The translations under genes were made by a program, and so were the position numbers. Shown piece by piece: positions 29,107 through 38,876 of a stretch of DNA of 64,000 bases. This DNA comes from Sphingobium sp. DEHP117 (GTDB taxonomy: Bacteria > Pseudomonadota > Alphaproteobacteria > Sphingomonadales > Sphingomonadaceae): assembly GCF_030867385.1 (NCBI RefSeq), contig NZ_JAPFBJ010000002.1, positions 473,001 to 537,000 of the forward strand, given 5' to 3'. The notes beneath the pieces were generated by a model that worked only from the letters and a program-made list of their open reading frames with translations, ran no database searches and was not told the origin of the DNA. How positions within the stretch are numbered: position 1 is the stretch's first letter; each line of letters opens with the position of its first letter.

Positions 29107-29181
29107 TGGTGACCCCTACGGGAATCGAACCCGTGTTTCAGCCGTGAGAGGGCCGCGTCCTGACCGCTAGACGAAGGGGCC
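29107..29181 (-). tRNA. tRNA-Glu (anticodon CTC)
   Basis: A 75-base cloverleaf on the minus strand with an encoded CCA end. The acceptor arm pairs GGCCCC with GGGGTC (one G-U-type pair), the T arm carries GGTTCGATTCC, and the anticodon loop reads C-T-CTC-A-C between CGGCC and GGCTG. The sequence closely follows alphaproteobacterial tRNA-Glu except that TTC is replaced by CTC in the anticodon. Confidence 0.96.
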
Positions 29182-29249
29182 GCGCCAGTCGGTCGGGCAG
29201 CGCCGCCGATCAATGCGAGAGCGCGCCTTAGCGGCATGTGAAATGAGAA

Positions 29250-29738
29250 TCAAGCACACAGGGCGGGTATTAATGCGGTGCAGAGGCTTTGCAGGCCTGT
29301 CGCGTCGTCCTCGTCAAATCGTCCCGCCACGGGGCTGTCGAGGCCCAGCACCGCAATCAGGTGGTCCCGATGCAGGATCGGCACGACGATTTCCGATGCG
29401 GATGCTGCGTCGCAGGCGATATGGCCGGGGAAGGCGTGGACATCCGCCACGCACTGCGTCGTGCGCGCCGCCGCCGCCGTGCCGCACACGCCCTTGCCGA
29501 GCGGTATGCGGATGCAGGCGGGCTTGCCCTGAAATGGGCCGAGCACCAGCTCGTCACCAACCAGCCGATAGAAGCCCGCCCAGTTTAGATCGGGCAGATA
29601 TTGCCAGATCAGCGCCGCGACATTGGCCATGTTGGCGATGGCGTCCGTCTCGCCTTCCGTCACTGCCAGCGCCGCCGCGCGCAGATCCGCGTACAGGGCG
29701 GCCTTGTCGCCCGCCTGCCCCGGCGCAAAATCGAACAT
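29250..29738 (-). CDS. msrC: Free methionine-(R)-sulfoxide reductase, GAF domain
   Basis: A 162-residue single GAF-domain protein of the fRMsr (YebR) family, which reduces free methionine-R-sulfoxide using thioredoxin. The three conserved cysteines are visible in PACIRIPLGKGVCGTAA and FPGHIACDAAS, together with LNWAGFYRL and ILHRDHLIAVLGLDSP. It is three bases downstream of the DAHP synthase gene and probably shares its transcript. Confidence 0.92.
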   Translation of the reverse strand: MFDFAPGQAGDKAALYADLRAAALAVTEGETDAIANMANVAALIWQYLPDLNWAGFYRLVGDELVLGPFQGKPACIRIPLGKGVCGTAAAARTTQCVADVHAFPGHIACDAASASEIVVPILHRDHLIAVLGLDSPVAGRFDEDDATGLQSLCTALIPALCA

Positions 29739-29741
29739 CGC

Positions 29742-31118
29742 TCAGGCGGCCGCTTTTCTGCGCTCCGCCAGCTCGTCGTTCAGCATCTCGGCGAGCAGGA
29801 ACGCCAGCTCCAGCGACTGCGCTGCGTTGAGGCGCGGGTCGCAATGGGTGTGATAGCGGTCCGCCAGTCCCTCGTCGGTGATGGCGATCGCGCCACCGGT
29901 GCATTCGGTGACGTTCTGCCCCGTCATCTCTGCGTGGATCCCGCCACCGAAGCTGCCCTCCGCCCGATGTACCGCGAAGAAACCGCGTACCTCGGCCAAG
30001 ATGCGCTCGAACGGGCGCGTCTTGTAGCCATTGGCTGCCTTGATGACATTGCCGTGCATCGGATCGCATGACCACAGAACCGGGTGGCCTTCCTTCATCA
30101 CCGCGCGCACGAGTTTCGGCAGGCCCGCCTCGATCTTGTCATGCCCATAGCGGGTAATGAGAGTGATGCGGCCTTCCTTGCGATCCGGGTTCAGCACGTC
30201 GAGCAGGCGAATCAGCGCATCCGGCTCCAGGCTCGGCCCGCATTTCATGCCGATGGGGTTGCCGATGCCGCGCAGATATTCGACATGCGCCGAGCCTTCG
30301 AAGCGGGTGCGATCGCCGATCCACAGCATATGTGCGGAGGTGTCATACCAGCCGCCTGTGAGCGAATCCTGCCGGGTCAGCGCCTGCTCATAGGGCAGCA
30401 GCAGCGCCTCATGGCTGGTGTAGAAGCTGGTCGAGCGCAGCTGGGGCACGGTTTCCGGGTCGATTCCGCACGCCTTCATGAAATCGAGCGCCTCGCCAAT
30501 CCGGTCCGCCATCTGCGCGAATTTCTTGGCCCACGGGCTGCGGCCCATGTAGTCAAGCGTCCAGCGGTGCACCTGATGCAGGTTGGCATAGCCGCCCTGC
30601 GCAAAGGCGCGCAGAAGATTCAGCGTCGCGGCAGACTGGTTGTAGGCCTGCACCATGCGCTGCGGGTCCGGCTCGCGGCTCTCAGGCGTGAAGGCGATGT
30701 CGTTGATGATGTCGCCGCGATAGCTGGGCAACTCCACGCCGCCCACGGCCTCGGTCGCTGCGGAGCGCGGCTTGGCGAACTGGCCCGCCATGCGCCCAAC
30801 CTTCACGATCGGCAGCTTGGAGGCGAAGGTCAGCACCACCGCCATCTGCAGCAGCACACGGAAGGTGTCGCGAATATTGTTCGGGTGAAACTCGGCAAAG
30901 CTTTCCGCGCAGTCGCCACCTTGCAGCAGGAAGGCCTCGCCCCGCTGCGCTGCCGCGAGATCGGCCATCAGCGCGCGCGATTCGCCCGCGAATACCAGCG
31001 GGGGATAGCTCGAAAGCTGCGTCTCGGCCGCGCCCAGCGCCGCCGCATCATTATAAGTGGGCATTTGCAGCCCTTCATGGCCGCGCCAGCTATCCGGCGC
31101 CCAGTTTGCCACCGCCAC
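29742..31118 (-). CDS. Class II 3-deoxy-7-phosphoheptulonate synthase
   Basis: First enzyme of the shikimate pathway, plant/actinobacterial-type class II, about 458 aa. Signatures: [11 protein letters not shown] near residue 70, [24 protein letters not shown], and [15 protein letters not shown] near the C-terminus. I prefer GTG 31118, which has AAGGAG eight bases upstream; GTG 31127, three codons earlier, directly abuts that site. Both give the family N-terminus WAPDSWRG. Confidence 0.95.
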   Translation of the reverse strand: MAVANWAPDSWRGHEGLQMPTYNDAAALGAAETQLSSYPPLVFAGESRALMADLAAAQRGEAFLLQGGDCAESFAEFHPNNIRDTFRVLLQMAVVLTFASKLPIVKVGRMAGQFAKPRSAATEAVGGVELPSYRGDIINDIAFTPESREPDPQRMVQAYNQSAATLNLLRAFAQGGYANLHQVHRWTLDYMGRSPWAKKFAQMADRIGEALDFMKACGIDPETVPQLRSTSFYTSHEALLLPYEQALTRQDSLTGGWYDTSAHMLWIGDRTRFEGSAHVEYLRGIGNPIGMKCGPSLEPDALIRLLDVLNPDRKEGRITLITRYGHDKIEAGLPKLVRAVMKEGHPVLWSCDPMHGNVIKAANGYKTRPFERILAEVRGFFAVHRAEGSFGGGIHAEMTGQNVTECTGGAIAITDEGLADRYHTHCDPRLNAAQSLELAFLLAEMLNDELAERRKAAA

Positions 31119-31257
31119 GTCATTCACTCCTTAAGCGTCCCCTAGCGGACTCATAGCACGCCCTATGGGGATTTGGCAGCCCGGAGGCAAGGATAAGCTG
31201 GCGATAGACCATGTTCTGCCATTGCGTGCGCCTGCGTGCTCCACCATATTCGCGCCC

Positions 31258-33432
<2,175 letters not shown>

Positions 33433-33520
33433 TACTTGATCCCTCGCTAACCATTTCCTGCCACCCGTGCTTAATCCGCGCCGTGGCATGGGGTGCAATC
33501 GGCGTGGAGGATTTTTCAGC

Positions 33521-33778
33521 ATGCAGGCGATCGGCATTTCGCTGTCGGGCATTCAGTCCAGTCTCGCACGGTTCGACGCCTCGGCGGCGCGTGTCGCCAA
33601 TGCGAGCGTCAATCCGTCTGCGCCCGACCCTGCGCTATCGAATTCGCCGAGGCAGAATGTCGACATCGCCAGCGAGATGATCGAGCAGCTCACCGCCAAG
33701 CTCACCTATGATGCCAATCTTTCGGTGTTGAAGAGCGCTGACGAAATGCAGCAGAGCCTCATCCGCCGCTGGGCATGA
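33521..33778 (+). CDS. Miniature rod/hook-like flagellar protein
   Basis: An 85-residue protein that joins the two conserved ends of axial flagellar proteins with almost nothing between. The N-terminus (ISLSGIQSSLARFDASAARV) resembles the rod/hook N-terminal motif, with A-R-VAN in place of NIAN. The C-terminus (NVDIASEMIEQLTAKLTYDANLSVLKSADEM) matches the C-terminal helix of FlgG/FlgE-type proteins. GGAGG lies upstream. It sits alone after uvrB, about 7 kb from the flagellar genes. It may be a rod-associated cap or adaptor. Confidence 0.75.
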   Translation: MQAIGISLSGIQSSLARFDASAARVANASVNPSAPDPALSNSPRQNVDIASEMIEQLTAKLTYDANLSVLKSADEMQQSLIRRWA

Positions 33779-33832
33779 CCGGATTGCGGCGCGGGCCTTG
33801 AGCTGGCGCCGGGGCATAGCCATAAGGGCGGA

Positions 33833-34393
33833 ATGATTTTTCGTTCACTGCTCCGCAAGGCCGCCACTGTTACCGGCGCTCTCCTCCTCGCCTCCTGTGG
33901 CGTCACGCCGATACCGAGGCCCGCGCCCCCGCCGCCTCCAGCCGCTCCGCCGCCAGCCCCGGCCCCTGTGCCGCTGGCGATCGATTGGCGCGACTGGCCT
34001 ATCGCGGCGGGAGACTGGAGTTATCGCGCGGCCGATGGCGGCTCGCTGGCAAGCTTCGGTGTGGCGGGACAACCGGCCCAGCTCATGGTCCGGTGCGAGG
34101 CGGCCAGCCGCCGCATATCTCTCTCGCGCGCCACGGCAAACGGGCAGGGGCAGATCGCGGGGCAGATGATGATCCGCACCACGGCGGGTGATGTGCAGTG
34201 GCCGGTGATGCCGGGCAGCGCGCCGGGCGGAGCCGCGAGCTATGCGGTCGCAACGCGTGCGGCTGTTGACAGCGGTTTCGACCGGATGATTTTCAGCCGT
34301 GGCCGTTTCGCCGTGGAGGTGCCTGGCGCAGCGCCGATCGCCATACCCGCCTGGGCTGAGGTGGCCCGCGTCGTTGAGGATTGCCGGGGATGA
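33833..34393 (+). CDS. Predicted lipoprotein of unknown function
   Basis: A 186-residue protein with a lipoprotein signal (ALLLASCG, lipobox Cys23). A proline/alanine-rich linker spans about 27-47 and the rest is a soluble, probably beta-rich domain (DWPIAAGDWSYRAADGGSLASF, then FDRMIFSRGRFAVEVPG). It should be anchored in the outer membrane facing the periplasm. No family recognised. AAGGGCGGA directly precedes the ATG. Confidence 0.75.
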   Translation: MIFRSLLRKAATVTGALLLASCGVTPIPRPAPPPPPAAPPPAPAPVPLAIDWRDWPIAAGDWSYRAADGGSLASFGVAGQPAQLMVRCEAASRRISLSRATANGQGQIAGQMMIRTTAGDVQWPVMPGSAPGGAASYAVATRAAVDSGFDRMIFSRGRFAVEVPGAAPIAIPAWAEVARVVEDCRG

Positions 34394-34562
34394 AGGCTTG
34401 GCCCAGCCACGGGCGGCGGGCGAAGCGCGTAGTATGATTCGAAAAAAGATAAAAACAAGCCTTGATCGCGCCCCCGACATGACTCACATTGGTTGCGTGG
34501 CCGGTTGTTCTCGCAAGCCTCTGGTCTGAAAGAACCCCGGTTACGCAGGCTTCAACAGCGCG

Positions 34563-34576
34563 AAAGGAGGTGATCC
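34563..34576 (+). promoter_or_regulatory. Maximal Shine-Dalgarno sequence
   Basis: AAAGGAGGTGATCC is complementary over its whole length to the 3' end of bacterial 16S rRNA. The GGAGG core lies seven bases before the ATG at 34578, the ideal spacing. Ordinary genes in this window have four to six matching bases, so this site stands out. Confidence 0.8.
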
Positions 34577-34577
34577 G

Positions 34578-34634
34578 ATGTCTCATGGTTCAGCAAGAGG
34601 GTCGGACAAGTCCGTTCGGGGGATGCGCAGCTAG
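34578..34634 (+). CDS. 18-residue leader-like small ORF
   Basis: The ORF encodes MSHGSARGSDKSVRGMRS, rich in Ser, Gly and Arg, and stops with TAG just inside a GGCGGC/GCCGCC hairpin. Its ribosome site is the strongest in the window. Family unknown; it could be a leader peptide, a bona fide microprotein, or a ribosome-binding part of a regulatory RNA. There is no downstream gene on the same strand before the terminator hairpin, which argues against a simple attenuator. Confidence 0.5.
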   Translation: MSHGSARGSDKSVRGMRS

Positions 34635-34773
34635 GCGGCTTATATAGCGCCGCCGCCCGTCTCTCCTTCCTGTTCGCGCGGATGACATGAGCGCAATGTG
34701 GAAGCCGAGCGGGACAGCGCGGTCATCATTTCTCGAACCGGTCAGCTTCTCCGGCCGCTGACCATGTCATGAC

Positions 34774-34816
34774 GGGCCGTCAGTGCTTCGATGCGCTGGC
34801 GGCCCCTCTCATTTTT
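34774..34816 (+). terminator. Strong intrinsic terminator
   Basis: A 13-base stem with two G-U pairs (GGGCCGTCAGTGC with GCGCTGGCGGCCC) encloses a six-base TTCGAT loop. It is followed by CTCTC and five T. It faces the plus strand and would end any transcript carrying the 18-codon ORF. Confidence 0.7.
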
Positions 34817-34867
34817 GGTGGAATGTTATCCGAAACGCAACAAAGCTGCCTGTTTCGAAACTATCAT

Positions 34868-35068
34868 TCAGCACTTGCGGCGCTCAGGCCCGACATAGTT
34901 CGTCTCTGATCCCGCCACCCGGCGATCATGCGCCAGCAGCACCTGCCCCAGCCAGCGGGTGCGGACATTCTCCGCGTCGGCCACCGCCTGCAGCGAACCC
35001 AGTTCGTCGTAAAGCCGCTTCAGTCGCGCGGCTTCTTCGTGGCTGATCGTCGGCTTCCAGAAGCTCAT
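34868..35068 (-). CDS. Small hypothetical protein
   Basis: A 66-residue, mostly helical protein (SHEEAARLKRLYDELGSLQAVADAENV) ending YVGPERRKC. GGAG lies upstream of the ATG. The family is not recognised; the regular heptad-like first half and codon usage like its neighbours support a real gene. Confidence 0.6.
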   Translation of the reverse strand: MSFWKPTISHEEAARLKRLYDELGSLQAVADAENVRTRWLGQVLLAHDRRVAGSETNYVGPERRKC

Positions 35069-35150
35069 CCCACAACTCCGCCCGTTGGAAAACGCGCGAA
35101 AGATGCGGCATCGCGGTTAAGAAGCGGTAAACGCGCTCGCGGGGCGCGCT

Positions 35151-35243
35151 GCGTTAAATCCGGATCAGCAAGCGCGCTCTACGTTTTTGTTTTGTCGCAT
35201 CGTGTGGCGCAAAACCGGTTCCCACTTTTGCGCACGATGCTCC
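35151..35243. repeat. Alphaproteobacterial interspersed palindromic repeat, copy 1
   Basis: It begins GCGTTAAATC and contains a long hairpin at 35197-35240. The arms are GCATCGT and GCGCAAAA, pairing with TTTTGCGC and ACGATGC across the core ACCGGTTCCCAC. A second, altered copy lies at 41669. It sits just downstream of the GST gene and may act as its terminator. Confidence 0.75.
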
Positions 35244-35253
35244 AGGCCGCCTG

Positions 35254-35925
35254 TCAGAAGTCGGGCTTGTCGTAATAGGGTGGCGGCACGATCGCCTCCA
35301 TCCGCTCGGACAGCAGCGGCCGGAACGAGGGGCGGGACTTGAAGCCCGCATACCAGCGCTTCACCGGCTCGTGCCCGGCCCAGTCGATCCCGCCCAGATA
35401 ATCCGCGACCGAAATATGCGCGGCGGCGGCGATGTCGGCGAGGCTCATCGTCCCGCCCGCGAGCCAGCTGCGGTGATCGAGCAGATAGTCCATATAATCC
35501 ATATGGGTATTGGCGTTGCGCATCGCCTCGCGCAGGCGGCCGGCCTCGGGCGGGGCGCGGTGGACGATCCGCTTCTTCATCCGCTCCTCCAGCAGGGGCG
35601 AGACGACATCGCGATAGAAAATCTGGTCTATCCAGGCCGTTAGCCGCCTTATTTCCGCGCGGCCCGTGGCGCTGCCGCTGATCAGCGGCATTTTCTCGAC
35701 CGTCTCCTCAAAATATTCGCAGATCGCCTGGCTATCGATCAGCACGGCGGCTTTCTCGTCGTCTACCATCACCGGCGTAGTGCCCGCCGGATTGAGGTCC
35801 AGAAACGCGTCCTGCCCCTCCCATGGCAGCTCGCGCACGAGATCATAGGCCACGCCCTTTTCAGCGAGCTGAAGCCGGACCTTGCGGGAAAAGGGGCAGA
35901 GCGGGAACTGATAAAGACGCCACAT
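35254..35925 (-). CDS. Glutathione S-transferase family protein
   Basis: A 223-residue GST. The thioredoxin-fold N-domain begins WRLYQFPLCPFSRKVRLQLAE, where Cys10 lies in the catalytic position, and carries NPAGTTPVMVDD and SQAICEYFEE for glutathione binding. The helical C-domain ends with a Pro-rich tail. Likely cytosolic; the substrate cannot be read from sequence. Confidence 0.92.
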   Translation of the reverse strand: MWRLYQFPLCPFSRKVRLQLAEKGVAYDLVRELPWEGQDAFLDLNPAGTTPVMVDDEKAAVLIDSQAICEYFEETVEKMPLISGSATGRAEIRRLTAWIDQIFYRDVVSPLLEERMKKRIVHRAPPEAGRLREAMRNANTHMDYMDYLLDHRSWLAGGTMSLADIAAAAHISVADYLGGIDWAGHEPVKRWYAGFKSRPSFRPLLSERMEAIVPPPYYDKPDF

Positions 35926-36009
35926 GCGGCCCTATCTAGCGCATGCTTGCGCCCGCGCCAGCGGTAAATTCGGATTCGCATGAGCGCACTCGCCAAATCG
36001 CGGCCGCAT

Positions 36010-36783
36010 TTACACCCGACGGCCGATCCACCCCGCGGCGATACCCATCAGCACTGCGATCGCGGTCGCCGCCAGACCATAAAGCAGCGACCAGTCCTCC
36101 GCCGCGCTGGCGACGAACCGCTCCAGCCCGGACTTGCGCACCTCAATGTCGCGCACGGCGGCGGCAACGACGCGGCCGTCCTGAATGAGGAAGGTTTCGG
36201 CGGTGTAATCGCCCACCACCGCGCGGGCAGAGAGTGGCAGATGCGCGCGATAAAGCACGCCGTCGGTGATCTCGACCGTTCCCGGCGCCTGCACGAACAG
36301 GCCCTTGCGCGCCTGCAGCTCTTCAAGCCCGCGCTCGAACCGGCTGATTTCCGCCGTATCCCGGAACGCCGTGGGCGATAGCTGAATGTTCTCGATGCCC
36401 AGCTCATATATGGCGGCGGTGCGTGCGTCGGTGATGGCCTTGATGGGGCGCGAGCTGGCGATAGCGTAAAAGGTTGGGGCAGACTGGAACTGCATGCTGT
36501 CCGCGTTCACCCATATGCCCGCGATCTTCTGTTTCTCGCGCATGCGGATCTGCTGCTCCGGCCCTTTCAGCAGCACGACGATGTCGGCCTTCTTGTCCGG
36601 CGGGCGGCCCCCGGGATAGACGATCGCGCCGAACAGCAACAGCTCCGCGCCCTTGAAGCTGTACCGGATGTCCACCTGCCGCTGGGAGACATCGGGAACG
36701 AGGACAGGCGCATCCGCTCCGCCCAGCGTGAGGGCGAGGGCTGGCAGCATCAAAAGGCGGGCAAGACGGGCGTGCAACCGCAT
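36010..36783 (-). CDS. TIGR02186-type membrane-anchored periplasmic protein
   Basis: A 257-residue protein with a signal peptide, a large periplasmic beta-rich domain (RYSFKGAELLLFGAIVYPGG, later GVLYRAHLPLSARAVVGDYTAETFLIQDG) and a C-terminal membrane helix (LLYGLAATAIAVLMGIAAGWIGRR). This layout is that of TIGR02186 proteins, which occur beside TauE/SafE transporters. Its ATG overlaps the stop of that transporter gene, so the two likely act together, perhaps in sulfite or sulfur-compound export. Confidence 0.8.
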   Translation of the reverse strand: MRLHARLARLLMLPALALTLGGADAPVLVPDVSQRQVDIRYSFKGAELLLFGAIVYPGGRPPDKKADIVVLLKGPEQQIRMREKQKIAGIWVNADSMQFQSAPTFYAIASSRPIKAITDARTAAIYELGIENIQLSPTAFRDTAEISRFERGLEELQARKGLFVQAPGTVEITDGVLYRAHLPLSARAVVGDYTAETFLIQDGRVVAAAVRDIEVRKSGLERFVASAAEDWSLLYGLAATAIAVLMGIAAGWIGRRV

Positions 36784-37697
36784 CAGCCCGCCTCGATCGT
36801 GTAGATTTCATCCGGCCGCCAGCCGAGGCCCAGCGCCATGCGGATCGCCACCACCAGCACGATGAACGCCAGCGCGATGCGCAGATATTCAGGGCGCACC
36901 CTGCGCGAGATGCGCGTGCCCAGCTGCGCGCCGGTGACGCTGCCCACCAGCAGCAAAATGGCCAGCACGAGGTCGACCGCCTTGGTCGTCAGGCTGTGAA
37001 CCAGCGTGCTCGCCATCGTCACGAACAAAATCTGGAACAGCGAGGTGCCCACCACCACCTGCGTCTGCATGCCGAGCAGATAGATCATGGCCGGAACCAT
37101 GACGAAGCCGCCGCCCACGCCCAGCAGCATCGTCAAGATGCCGGTGGCCATGCCGAGCAGCAGCGGCGCGAAAGGCGAGATATAGAGACCGGATTTGTAG
37201 AAACGCCAGCGCATGGGCAGGGCGGTGACGATTGGGTGGTGCCTGCGCTTTACCGGCGGCGGCGGCAGTCCCCGCCTGCGCCTCACCAGCACCTGGATCG
37301 ATTCCCACGCCATCAGCCCGCCGATCGAGCCGAGCAGCACCACATAGAGCAGGGCGATCACCGTGTCGGTTTGGCCGATCGCCTCCAGAGCGGAGAATAT
37401 TCCCGCGCCGACCACCGCGCCGACCACACCGCCGGCCACCAGCACGGCGCCCATGCGCAGATCGACCGTGCCGCGTGAAATATGGGTGAACACGCCCGAT
37501 ACGCTTGCGCCCGTCACCTGTGTCGCGGCGGATGCGGCGGCGACCGTCGGCGGGATGCCGTAAAAGATCAGCAGCGGGGTGGTCAAAAAGCCTCCCCCCA
37601 CACCGAACATGCCCGAAAGCAGGCCCACCACCCCGCCCAGCCCGATGATCACCAGCATGTTGACCGGCAGATTGGCTATGGGGAGGTAAAGGTCCAT
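36783..37697 (-). CDS. TauE/SafE family sulfite exporter-like permease
   Basis: A 304-residue membrane protein with the two-fold TSUP repeat. Each half carries the glycine motif: GLLSGMFGVGGGFLTTPLL near residue 25 and GILTMLLGVGGGFVMVPAM near residue 185, both followed by a TQV-type segment. A cytoplasmic Arg/Pro-rich loop separates the halves. Such proteins move sulfite, sulfoacetate or similar anions; the substrate is not decided by sequence. Translationally coupled to the TIGR02186 gene. Confidence 0.9.
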   Translation of the reverse strand: MDLYLPIANLPVNMLVIIGLGGVVGLLSGMFGVGGGFLTTPLLIFYGIPPTVAAASAATQVTGASVSGVFTHISRGTVDLRMGAVLVAGGVVGAVVGAGIFSALEAIGQTDTVIALLYVVLLGSIGGLMAWESIQVLVRRRRGLPPPPVKRRHHPIVTALPMRWRFYKSGLYISPFAPLLLGMATGILTMLLGVGGGFVMVPAMIYLLGMQTQVVVGTSLFQILFVTMASTLVHSLTTKAVDLVLAILLLVGSVTGAQLGTRISRRVRPEYLRIALAFIVLVVAIRMALGLGWRPDEIYTIEAG

Positions 37698-37751
37698 AGC
37701 CCATTCTTTACCGCAATTGCTGCAGCGTGAAACCCGTTTGGAACCGAGGCG

Positions 37752-38876
37752 TCAAAAATCGCTGGCCAGGGTGACGGAGAGGCCAGAGCCGGGGCGGGCA
37801 TTCCCGGCTACCCGCTGCCGCCATTCGACGACCAGCCGGGGGTCAATCCCGCCCAGCCGCAACCGCGCCTCGACCACAGGGCCGATGTCGAGCCGGGCGA
37901 CATAGGGCTGCGCGCCGCCCGAGACGCTGAATCCTGCGCGCACGCGCTGGCTCCGGTCGAGCGGAGCGGTCAGCGCTATGCGGCCATCGGCGAACGTGTC
38001 GCGGCGAGAAAGGCCCACCACGCCAGCCTGCGCATAGCCCTCCGCCGCTATCGGCCCCACGACCGGCGTAGGGTTAAGGCCGCCTGCCAGCACCAGCGCA
38101 AAGGCGTTGCGCGCGCTGTGTTCCAGCGCGATCCGCCGTTCGACCCCGATGCTCAGCGGCGTTCGCCCGGACAAGGCGCGTATCGCCACACCCACAGCAG
38201 CCTCGCTCTGATGCGGCGTGTCGAGTGCGGCCGATATCCTGCCATAGCCAAGCACAGGCAACGCTCGGGTGCCAAGCTTCAGAGTTCCGATGGCTCGGTC
38301 AGCCCGTGCGCCCGCCTGCGATGCGCCGAGCTGGCCGAAGCTGTTGAGCGTGGCGCCGCCGCCCCTTTCGCGCCAGAACAGCCAGGCGCCGGCGCTCCAC
38401 CTGCGCTCACCCTTCGCCGGGGCACGCAGCGGCAACGGTGATGGCCGGGGGGCGGGATCGGACGCCGCGACCCGAGGCGATATGGAGGTGGCCGCATCGG
38501 CGTGCTCCGGCATAGGTTCCTCGTTTGACGCGTCTTTGTGTGCGATGCGGATTACAGGCGCGTGGTCGATCCGGGTCGCCCAGACGCTGCGCTGCCGTGA
38601 GACAGGAGCGCGGTCTATGCGCGCGGCCCAGACGGACTTGGGCGTCTGGTTTTGCGTGCTCTCCCCCCGCTGCGCCGCTTCGGCCGATGCTTCGCGCGCT
38701 TGGTATGGTGTCGAGGTCGGGCGCATGCCCTCGCCTTCGCTTCCCCGCCACCCTATCAGCGACCACGCTACGGCAATGCGCCCACAAGTCCACAGCAGCA
38801 ATACCGCCGCCAGAAATCTGAGCGGCACGCCTCTTGATCCGTTGGAGTGGCGGTCAGGCCCGGGTGCCGTGGGCAT
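37752..38876 (-). CDS. NfrA C-terminal-like outer-membrane protein
   Basis: A 374-residue protein with an N-terminal hydrophobic segment (LRFLAAVLLLWTCGRIAVAW) and a low-complexity region holding a repeated SVWAxRIDxAPV unit (about 81-110). The C-terminal ~200-residue domain is rich in amphipathic strands, e.g. LGYGRISAALDTPHQSEAAVGVAIRAL. That domain resembles the C-terminus of NfrA (phage N4 adsorption protein A), an outer-membrane partner of exopolysaccharide secretion. The long TPR region of NfrA is absent. It overlaps the NfrB-like gene by 23 bases. Confidence 0.6.
   Translation of the reverse strand: MPTAPGPDRHSNGSRGVPLRFLAAVLLLWTCGRIAVAWSLIGWRGSEGEGMRPTSTPYQAREASAEAAQRGESTQNQTPKSVWAARIDRAPVSRQRSVWATRIDHAPVIRIAHKDASNEEPMPEHADAATSISPRVAASDPAPRPSPLPLRAPAKGERRWSAGAWLFWRERGGGATLNSFGQLGASQAGARADRAIGTLKLGTRALPVLGYGRISAALDTPHQSEAAVGVAIRALSGRTPLSIGVERRIALEHSARNAFALVLAGGLNPTPVVGPIAAEGYAQAGVVGLSRRDTFADGRIALTAPLDRSQRVRAGFSVSGGAQPYVARLDIGPVVEARLRLGGIDPRLVVEWRQRVAGNARPGSGLSVTLASDF

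Larger units (their letters stand above)
34394..34867. other. 474-base stretch without a conventional gene; structured RNA candidate
   Basis: No ordinary protein gene is visible here. The stretch holds an 18-codon ORF with an extreme ribosome site (34563-34634) and hairpins at 34634-34654 (GGCGGC/GCCGCC), 34740-34763 (GGTCAGC/GCTGACC) and 34774-34805. It ends in a T-run. The order ORF, hairpins, terminator reads like one short plus-strand transcript. Confidence 0.5.

Noticed and set aside
31128-31257. Search for an SOS (LexA) box upstream of uvrB.
   Set aside because: Only single GTTC words are present; no paired GTTC-N7-GTTC site was found. The region before recN likewise shows none.
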